From a candidate division TA06 bacterium (lineage in GTDB: Bacteria > Hydrothermota > DG-26 > E44-bin18 > JADFOU01): DNA of 18,125 nucleotides. Shown piece by piece: positions 13,072 to 18,125 of the stretch (within the stretch, counting starts at the first letter, position 1; the number at the start of each line of letters is the position of its first letter). Made by a program: the position numbers and the translations under genes. Below the pieces are notes generated by a model, which worked only from the letters and a program-made list of their open reading frames with translations, had not been told where the DNA came from and searched no databases. The stretch covers positions 1-18,125 of the forward strand of contig JADFOU010000009.1 of the NCBI GenBank assembly GCA_022562655.1. The letters are read 5' to 3'.

Positions 13072-15201
13072 ATGAGAGGGGTTCTTATGCTCATCCTTCT
13101 CCTCTTTCCGGCATCTCTATGGCCTGGAGAGTTCGTTCAGGAGATGGGGGATAGAAGGAGGGAGAGAGAAGAGGCTTTTTCCTATATTCCCCAGTTTGTA
13201 GATGCCCTCAAAAGTGGGGAGGGGTTGTTGGTGGAAACTCTCAAGAACAGCCCCTATCGCCCCTTCGTGATCGGAGAGGCGTATCAAAAAATTGGGGCCC
13301 CTGAGAATGCTCTGATCTATTATGAGAAAGCCATACAGAAGGCAGGCGATGACGAATCCTACATCTTCGACTTTCTCCTCCTTTTTGAAGAGCGGAAATT
13401 GGATGAACTCCTTAAAGTGGCTTTCGCAGCCTTTCTTCAAAATATCGAATGGGATGGGGAAAATGAAGAGATCTCCACCTTTTTTTACTTCAAAGGAAAA
13501 GAACTCTTGCGGGAAAGAGAGAGAGATAAAGGGGAGAGATATCTTCGACTGGCAAGGGATCTCAATCCAGGAGAACTCCGAAACCATATCCCCCTCCTAT
13601 GGATCCATTTCGCAACGTTCAATCAAGAACTTATTGACGATTTCAGTAGGATCAATCGGGTCTTGAGGGAGGACTTTAAAGCTCAGCATCTCTTTGTCAC
13701 AACCCTATTTCGATCAACTCTCCTGTGCCTCTTTGCTCTTTCCATTTTCCTCTCCCTCGGCCTCCTTCTTCGATACCTCCCCCATCTCCACCATCGAATC
13801 TTGGAGATCCTCTCGGTTCTACCGATCTTCAGGTCCTCCGTGACTCCTCGCTCTGTTAGGAGTATTGGGGGATGGATTCTCCTCGCTATCCCCCTCCTCT
13901 GGGGCATTCCACATTATGTTCTTCTCCTCATCTCTCTCCTTCTCCTTTGGATTCTCGTGAGTAGCAGAAAGGAGAGGATTCTTCTATTCTTGGTCTTTCT
14001 CTTCCTGATCGCTTACCCATTCATTTTGAAAGTCGATTCCCTCCTTCTCATTCCTCTCCATCCAGAGGGAGAGCTCAGCCACCTACTCTCCACTATGGAG
14101 AACGAAAGGGTGGACTTGAAAAAACTCTATGCCCAGGCAGAGGAAAGAGATGACCCAACCCTCTACTTTACCATAGGCCGTGAGGAGAGACGGAAGGGAA
14201 ACTTGATAGCGGCGAAAGAGGCGTATCTTCGAGGAATCGAATTGGATTCAGGGTCCTCATTCTTCCATAATAATCTCGGAAATATCTATTTTGAGTTGGA
14301 GGAGTATGAGAAGGCAATTAAAGCCTATGAAAAGGCAATTTCTATGGACCCAGAATCCCCTCTCCCGCATTACAACCTGAGTCAGGTTTATTCAATCCAA
14401 ATCCGACTGGGAGATGCGACTCAGGAACTGGAGTGGGCTTTGGAATTAGATCCCCGACTGATCCAGGCGGGGAGGAGAGTGATTGACCAATTTCTTCCCT
14501 CTTCTCTGCTCTGGCAAAAGACCTTTGACAATAGCACTTCACAATCCAAGATGAACATTGCAAACCAAAAATATTCAATCCTCCCTATTCTGACTCTGGT
14601 GCTCTCCATGGTCGGTTCTATTTTCTTAGATCGTGAAAGACTCACCTCCAAGTGTCAACTTTGCGGAAGACCTATCTGTTCCCGGTGTATGAAGATGGAA
14701 GGGGGAGCTCGGGATTCGTCCGCCTTAGGCGGACGCACTCCCCACTCCCCTGTTTGCCCCCGCTGTTCAAAAACCCTCTCAACCACCACCTCCTCCGGAT
14801 TTCAGGAACAATTTAGGGATCGAATGAGGCGAGAATCTGAGGAGATCCGCAGAAAGAGAGGATCAGTCTTCACTCTCCTTTTTCCCGGGTTGGGACATTT
14901 ATTCATTGGGTCTACCTGGAAAGGAATCCTCGCGGGATTTTTTGCAGTCCTTTTCTGGGGCTTCTTCTTGAGAATCCATCCCCTCTATCTAATCCCACCT
15001 AACCCGCTTTTTCCGCCCATTCCTCTTCTTCTTTTCATCCTCCTCCTCTATATTCTGACCTTTCGCTCCTTTTTTAGAACTCTTCAAAGGGATGTTGAAA
15101 GAAAACCGGTGTTGGAAGAAAAGCCCCGTCCTCCCGGTCGTCGGGAGAGTTTCATTGAAGCCCGACTCAAAGAAGAGAGAATGAGGGGAGGAAAGACATA
15201 A
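13072..15201 (+). CDS. Membrane TPR protein with zinc-ribbon and TM2-like C-terminal segment
   Basis: The frame opens at 13042, but the promoter -10 box is at 13057-13062, so the start must be the ATG at 13072 (nearly leaderless) or at 13087, which has gagggg 5 nt upstream. The N-terminus is a signal peptide (LILLLFPASLWPG). A periplasmic helical domain follows, then a cluster of 4-5 membrane helices (~residues 215-340), then TPR units (LYFTIGREERRKGNLIAAKE, NLGNIYFELEEYEKAIKAYE, HYNLSQVYSIQIRLGDATQE), another helix, a cysteine cluster CQLCGRPICSRC ... VCPRC (probably Zn-binding), a charged stretch, and two final helices with LFPGLGHLFIGSTWKGIL, a TM2-like PGLGHxxxG motif. Specific function is unknown. 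It is followed by the DUF4388 gene after 3 bp. The cysteine cluster is split by a palindrome-heptad insert (14717-14754). Confidence 0.82.
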   Translation: MRGVLMLILLLFPASLWPGEFVQEMGDRRREREEAFSYIPQFVDALKSGEGLLVETLKNSPYRPFVIGEAYQKIGAPENALIYYEKAIQKAGDDESYIFDFLLLFEERKLDELLKVAFAAFLQNIEWDGENEEISTFFYFKGKELLRERERDKGERYLRLARDLNPGELRNHIPLLWIHFATFNQELIDDFSRINRVLREDFKAQHLFVTTLFRSTLLCLFALSIFLSLGLLLRYLPHLHHRILEILSVLPIFRSSVTPRSVRSIGGWILLAIPLLWGIPHYVLLLISLLLLWILVSSRKERILLFLVFLFLIAYPFILKVDSLLLIPLHPEGELSHLLSTMENERVDLKKLYAQAEERDDPTLYFTIGREERRKGNLIAAKEAYLRGIELDSGSSFFHNNLGNIYFELEEYEKAIKAYEKAISMDPESPLPHYNLSQVYSIQIRLGDATQELEWALELDPRLIQAGRRVIDQFLPSSLLWQKTFDNSTSQSKMNIANQKYSILPILTLVLSMVGSIFLDRERLTSKCQLCGRPICSRCMKMEGGARDSSALGGRTPHSPVCPRCSKTLSTTTSSGFQEQFRDRMRRESEEIRRKRGSVFTLLFPGLGHLFIGSTWKGILAGFFAVLFWGFFLRIHPLYLIPPNPLFPPIPLLLFILLLYILTFRSFFRTLQRDVERKPVLEEKPRPPGRRESFIEARLKEERMRGGKT
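14717..14754. repeat. Palindrome plus heptads between the zinc-ribbon cysteine pairs
   Basis: A 19-bp palindrome (cgtccgcct, t, aggcggacg; 14717-14735) is joined to heptads cgcactc, cccactc, ccctgtt. It encodes about SSALGGRTPHSPV between CSRC and CPRC. The palindrome core matches 3131-3143. Confidence 0.75.
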
Positions 15202-15204
15202 ACT

Positions 15205-16344
15205 ATGGAGATTCAAGGACAATTTAAGGGGTTTGTGGAGCTGGCGGAGATCTTCCAGACTCTTTTCGCACAGGAGAAGACAGGGGTCCTGACTATTTTG
15301 CAACTGAAGTCTCAAGAGACGATCTCCTTCCAGTTCCAAAGGGGGAAGGTCGCAGGTGCTATTTATGGCAAGGAGGTCAGAGAAACCTACTTTTGGGACT
15401 ACTTTGTCAGAACTGGGGAACTCTCCTCTCAGGATTTCATTGAGCTGAAAAATAGTCAGATGAAGAAGGGAAGACCCATTGAAGGGGGATTGATCGAATC
15501 CAGAGTCGTTACCAGTGAGGGTCTCCGACAGATGGCTCGGTTTTATGTACAGTCCGTTCTTGATCGTCTCTTTACTTGGAAAGAGGGGGCTTATCGGTTT
15601 GAATCTCGGATTCGAATCAACCCCCTCATTCGTGTCAATGTCTCTCTGGACATCCAACCCCTCACAATGGAGGCGGTGAGACGGAAGGATGAATGGCCGA
15701 ATGTGGAGAGTACACTCACAGATGAAAACCTCATTCTCCTCAGGAAGGAGGGCTCGACTCCTTCAGAAGGAGCTGCACCGGAGGAGAAGCGAGTTCTGAG
15801 CATTGTGAATGGTAAGAGAACCCTGAAGGAGATTTCTGAGACGAGCGGTATTGGGCAGATTGGAACCTATCACATTGTCTTTTTACTCCTTGACCAAGAC
15901 CTTGTGGAAAAGGGTGGGATAAAGGCTCCAAAAGTGAGGGTGATCAAAAGACCCTATCTCGTATCTTTTCTTCGAGGGCTTCGTCAGAGTCCTTATTGGA
16001 TTGGACTTCTCCTTTTCTTTCTCATCAACCTGGTAGGTGGTTTTGTTCTGAGGCAGAATTTTTCAATGGAATGGGGAAGGCTCCCTCTTCTGGGATCTGA
16101 GACGATCCTTCCGGAACTGCAAGAAGAGAGAGTCTCCACCCTCCTGGATCAATATCTCCTAAAAGAGGGGGGTTATCCAGAACGTCTTGAGGACCTCTCT
16201 TCTTTTGGGTGGTTCCCGAATAGCTTTCTGAAGTCCTTTGATTACCAGAAGACAGAAAGAGGGTTTGTTCTAAAAAAACGAAAAGGGTCGAATATGACGG
16301 TGAGGAAACTCTGGATATTTTTGAAACAAATCACCAATCGATAA
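15205..16344 (+). CDS. DUF4388 (PATAN) domain protein with winged-helix-like region and one membrane helix
   Basis: Residues 1-~135 match the DUF4388/PATAN pattern: G-F-x-x-L-x-x-IFQTLFAQEKTGVLTI, FQFQRGKVAGAIYG, then VLDRLFTWKEGAYRFE. Residues ~193-240 (RVLSIVNGKRTLKEISETSG ... LLDQDLVEKGG) resemble the winged-helix segment often found behind this domain. One transmembrane helix lies at ~262-282 (IGLLLFFLINLVGGFVL). The outer part includes EGGYPERLEDLSSFGW, reminiscent of the turn seen in pilin-like periplasmic domains. DUF4388 proteins are often linked to signalling, gliding or surface organisation, so a cytoplasm-to-periplasm adaptor working with the preceding TPR protein is plausible (inference). 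The gap to that gene is 3 bp; ggggagg lies 13 nt before the ATG. Confidence 0.85.
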   Translation: MEIQGQFKGFVELAEIFQTLFAQEKTGVLTILQLKSQETISFQFQRGKVAGAIYGKEVRETYFWDYFVRTGELSSQDFIELKNSQMKKGRPIEGGLIESRVVTSEGLRQMARFYVQSVLDRLFTWKEGAYRFESRIRINPLIRVNVSLDIQPLTMEAVRRKDEWPNVESTLTDENLILLRKEGSTPSEGAAPEEKRVLSIVNGKRTLKEISETSGIGQIGTYHIVFLLLDQDLVEKGGIKAPKVRVIKRPYLVSFLRGLRQSPYWIGLLLFFLINLVGGFVLRQNFSMEWGRLPLLGSETILPELQEERVSTLLDQYLLKEGGYPERLEDLSSFGWFPNSFLKSFDYQKTERGFVLKKRKGSNMTVRKLWIFLKQITNR

Positions 16345-16378
16345 GTTCCAATAGCCGTCGTTCGTACAGGTTCAATTC

Positions 16379-16405
16379 ATCCCGCCCCTTATGGAGGAGC
16401 GGGAT
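16379..16405. terminator. GC-rich hairpin after the DUF4388 gene (repeat-derived, possible terminator)
   Basis: atcccgc (16379-16385) and gcgggat (16399-16405), with a mostly complementary interior (ccct/agga), followed by a weak ttatt. It shares arms with the hairpin inside the aminotransferase gene (6947-6974) and the half-copy at 7079-7093. It may stop the operon, but the T-run is poor. The rest of 16345-16488 shows nothing clear beyond a weak agga before the next ATG. Confidence 0.5.
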
Positions 16406-16907
16406 TTATTCAGTCCCTTTCCACTTCAGGTGAATTAGGGGCAATCCCAAATCGGGGTCATTTTTCTTTTCACCTCTAATCAGGATTCATGAAGATTTTA
16501 GTCAGAGTCCCCAACTGGCTTGGAGATGCAATTCTCTCCATTCCAGCCCTTCAGGCCCTATCCACCTTAGGCGGAGATGGGGTGACGGTTGTCGCCCATA
16601 AACGGGTGCGCGAACTTTTTGAAGGACTTCCAGGAGTGAATCGGGTTCTACCCTTTGAAAGGGGAATTCCGTTTTGGTTGAAGCGACGACTAGAGCAATA
16701 TGATCTGGGAGTCCTGTTTCCTCTCTCATTCTCTTCCGCATTTCTCCTCGCTATGAGTGGAACGAAGGAGCGTGTGGGGTATAAAACGGAAGGGAGAGGG
16801 GTCTTCCTCACTCATCCCCTTCCTCTACCAAAGGATTACAGAAAGCGGCATCTTGTAGAAACCTATCTTCAGCTTGCAAGAAGTCTCAATGGTGAGGAGG
16901 AGAGGGA

Positions 16908-16942
16908 AAAGAATATCGAATTTCGAATTTCGAAGTACAGTT
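16908..16942. repeat. Heptanucleotide array at the GT9 frameshift
   Basis: Units are aaagaat, atcgaat, ttcgaat, ttcgaag, tacagtt. The downstream frame is offset so that adding one heptad (7 = 1 mod 3) or removing two (14 = 2 mod 3) would restore the full reading frame. Confidence 0.82.
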
Positions 16943-17132
16943 CGAGGAGCCACTGATCCCCATTCATCCACAGGATGAGGATAAAGCGAATCTATTCCTC
17001 CGAGGTGCCGAACATCTCATTGGCATCGGGTCCGAGGCAGTCTATGGACCTGCAAAACGGTGGGAAAAATTTCCTGAACTGGAAAAAAGACTAAAAGAAT
17101 ATGGAAATGTTGTCCTCTTGGGAAGTGAAGTG

Positions 17133-17174
17133 CCCGACTCCCGACTCACGATTCACGACTCACGATTCCTCGAC
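17133..17174. repeat. Heptanucleotide array in the C-terminal half of the GT9 gene
   Basis: Units are cccgact, cccgact, cacgatt, cacgact, cacgatt, cctcgac. It encodes PDSRLTIHDSRFLDL between VVLLGSE and LRGKTTL, the variable loop before the second nucleotide-binding motif, and keeps that frame open. Confidence 0.85.
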
Positions 17175-17485
17175 CTTCGGGGAAAAACCACACTGAAAGA
17201 AACGGCAGCCATCTTAAAACAGTGTCGAATCTTCATCACGAATGATACAGGGCTGGGACATCTGGCAGCAGCAGTAAGAACTCCCGTCCTCTCCATCTTT
17301 GGTTCGACGAGTCCGGAATGGACAAGACCCCTTGGAAGTCGGAATCGGGTACTTTATAAGAATCTCTGGTGCAGCCCGTGCTTCGCACGAACCTGCCGTT
17401 TCGGAACCTACGCCTGTTTGGAGGAGATTTCGGTTGAGGAAGTTTTAAAAGCTGTGGAAGAGATGATAGGAATCTGTGCTGAATA

Positions 17486-18007
17486 ATGAATAAACGGTTC
17501 AACAATCAATTCTTGACCTTAAGTGTTCCAGTCATGAATTGTATAAGAGGAGCGTTGTGTTTTGTATTTTCCGTTATTGGCGTAATATCAGGTGGTCAAA
17601 ACGCATTTGCTCAAAGCCTCAGCGATACGTCTAATTCTGCGTCCTATGTAATGGGATTGAGAATGCCCAATTATATACTGATTGAAGTTCCCCAGAATTG
17701 GACTGATCAGCCAGTTGTTTATGTATTACCGCGAGGTTTTGATAAGGATTTTTATAATAAGGCATACTCATATGAAGAAGTAGCAGATTATATTCTTTGG
17801 AAAAAATCTACAAAGATTGCATTATTCGATTCTAATGGATATTCTGGTACTGCTAAATTAGATTCTTTTATTTTAATAGGTGGACTGTTTCCTTCTGTCC
17901 ATTCACTATCTATTTTAAATTCTTTTTCCATATCTTTATCTTATTATTTATTTTTTCTGCAAAATATTGTGGACCGTTTTTTTGTCTTAATTCAGTGCCT
18001 AATTTAA
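17486..18007 (+). CDS. Unrecognised exported-protein ORF; 3' third probably not coding
   Basis: The ATG overlaps the GT9 stop (TAATG). A second start at 17534 (MNCIRGALCF) gives a cleaner signal peptide ending NAFAQ. The following ~100 residues (MPNYILIEVPQNWTDQPVVY, FDKDFYNKAYSYEEVADYIL) look protein-like, but I recognise no family. From ~17880 the translation becomes Leu/Ser/Phe-rich (PSVHSLSILNSFSISLSYYL) and runs antisense to the kinase-like frame at 17910-18125, so that part is unlikely to be real. The ORF is clearly more AT-rich than all genes upstream, suggesting foreign DNA or a join between unrelated sequences. Confidence 0.4.
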   Translation: MNKRFNNQFLTLSVPVMNCIRGALCFVFSVIGVISGGQNAFAQSLSDTSNSASYVMGLRMPNYILIEVPQNWTDQPVVYVLPRGFDKDFYNKAYSYEEVADYILWKKSTKIALFDSNGYSGTAKLDSFILIGGLFPSVHSLSILNSFSISLSYYLFFLQNIVDRFFVLIQCLI

Positions 18008-18125
18008 TCATGTTGATTCTGGTATGTTCAATATTTTTTTTTGTTGCTTCTTCCCTCAAAACATCAGAAAGAGAATAGTAAATAAAACCTTTTGTTTTTA
18101 GGTAGTTGGCTACTTCACCTTTTCC
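17910..18125 (-). CDS. Fragment of a P-loop nucleotide kinase-like protein (5' end beyond window; truncated C-terminus)
   Basis: Read from the right edge, 71 codons start GKGEVANYLKTKGFIYYSLS and continue DVLREEATK, HTRINMIKLGTELR and NGPQYFAEKI before a TAG at 17912-17910. GKGEVA would be the end of a Walker A loop; YLKxKGFxYYSLSDVxREE and TRxNxxxxGxxLR are typical of the AAA/kinase group that includes dephospho-CoA-kinase-like proteins and the N-terminal kinase domain fused to dCMP deaminases. Such domains run ~180 residues, so the stop at about half length signals truncation or frameshift. A 47-codon ORF (17931-17788, minus, starting MEKEFKIDSEW) overlaps the end in another frame and might be a coupled small gene or part of the decayed tail. 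It conflicts with the plus-strand ORF at 17486-18007. Confidence 0.6.
   Translation of the reverse strand, partial: GKGEVANYLKTKGFIYYSLSDVLREEATKKNIEHTRINMIKLGTELRQKNGPQYFAEKINNKIKIWKKNLK

Larger units (their letters stand above)
16489..17486 (+). pseudogene. GT9 glycosyltransferase (heptosyltransferase-type) with frameshift in a heptad array
   Basis: The N-terminal part (16489-~16910) starts MKILVRVPNWLGDAILSIPA, the classic GT9 opening, and contains VTVVAHKRVRELFEGLPGVN. From ~16929 a second frame continues the same family: FEVQFEEPLIPIHP, IGIGSEAVYGPAKRWEKFPE, VVLLGSE, LRGKTTLKETAAILKQCR, the nucleotide-sugar motif ITNDTGLGHLAAAV, and CSPCFARTCRFG near the end. Together they span ~330 residues, the full family length, so this is one gene read in two frames. 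The first frame stops at 16954-16956, ~40 nt past the crossover. The switch lies inside heptads at 16908-16942. Members add heptose or other sugars to the LPS core. The product is inactive unless the frame is restored by unit loss or gain, slippage, or sequencing correction. Confidence 0.85.

Overview
This 18.1 kb stretch looks like chromosome from an uncultivated diderm bacterium, most likely an FCB-associated candidate lineage of the WOR-3/Stahlbacteria/TA06 type. That placement is an inference from protein families. Three secreted proteins end in the same FlgD-like/Por-type C-terminal sorting domain. There is also an LpoA-like outer-membrane lipoprotein, a GT9 (heptosyltransferase-type) glycosyltransferase, and very short intergenic regions with near-consensus TTGACA-N17-TANNNT promoters.

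Layout. 1-4042 holds two secreted proteins: the 3' part of a jellyroll/Fn3-like protein, then a complete M6-family metallopeptidase ending in a strong terminator. 4116-5777 is a secreted beta-propeller protein with its own promoter. 5770-8491 holds a minus-strand class V aminotransferase, a tiny plus-strand SPW-like membrane protein and a minus-strand YbhN/AglD-type flippase-like protein. 8669-10761 holds a UbiA prenyltransferase and a TPR protein. 10914-12974 (minus) is an LpoA-like lipoprotein. From back-to-back promoters at 12996-13062 a plus-strand pair runs the other way: a TPR/zinc-ribbon membrane protein and a DUF4388 (PATAN) protein. 16489-17486 is a GT9 glycosyltransferase broken by a frameshift. 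The last ~640 bases are clearly more AT-rich and hold an unrecognised ORF and, on the minus strand, part of a P-loop nucleotide kinase of the dCMP-deaminase/dephospho-CoA-kinase-like group.

The most striking signal is not a gene. Short tandem arrays with a 7-nt period (sometimes 8) occur at about 17 places. They lie in nearly every intergenic gap and also inside at least seven genes, where they are translated into surface loops, linkers and even a signal peptide. Unit sequence differs between loci (GAATTCC, GCGGAGT, CACGATT, TCAGGGG, GAAATTG, AATGAAA, TGGTTAAA), but the period and the array size (about 3-10 units, one composite tract of ~150 bp) are shared. Several arrays sit beside, or contain, short GC-rich palindromes (CCGCCTWAGGCGG; CCCGCCCCT...AGGGGCGGG). 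In the GT9 gene the reading frame changes exactly inside such an array. Several genes whose starts touch an array lack a recognisable Shine-Dalgarno site, while most genes without one have it. I propose that these are one class of recurrent mini-insertion that reshapes both proteins and 5' regions in this genome.
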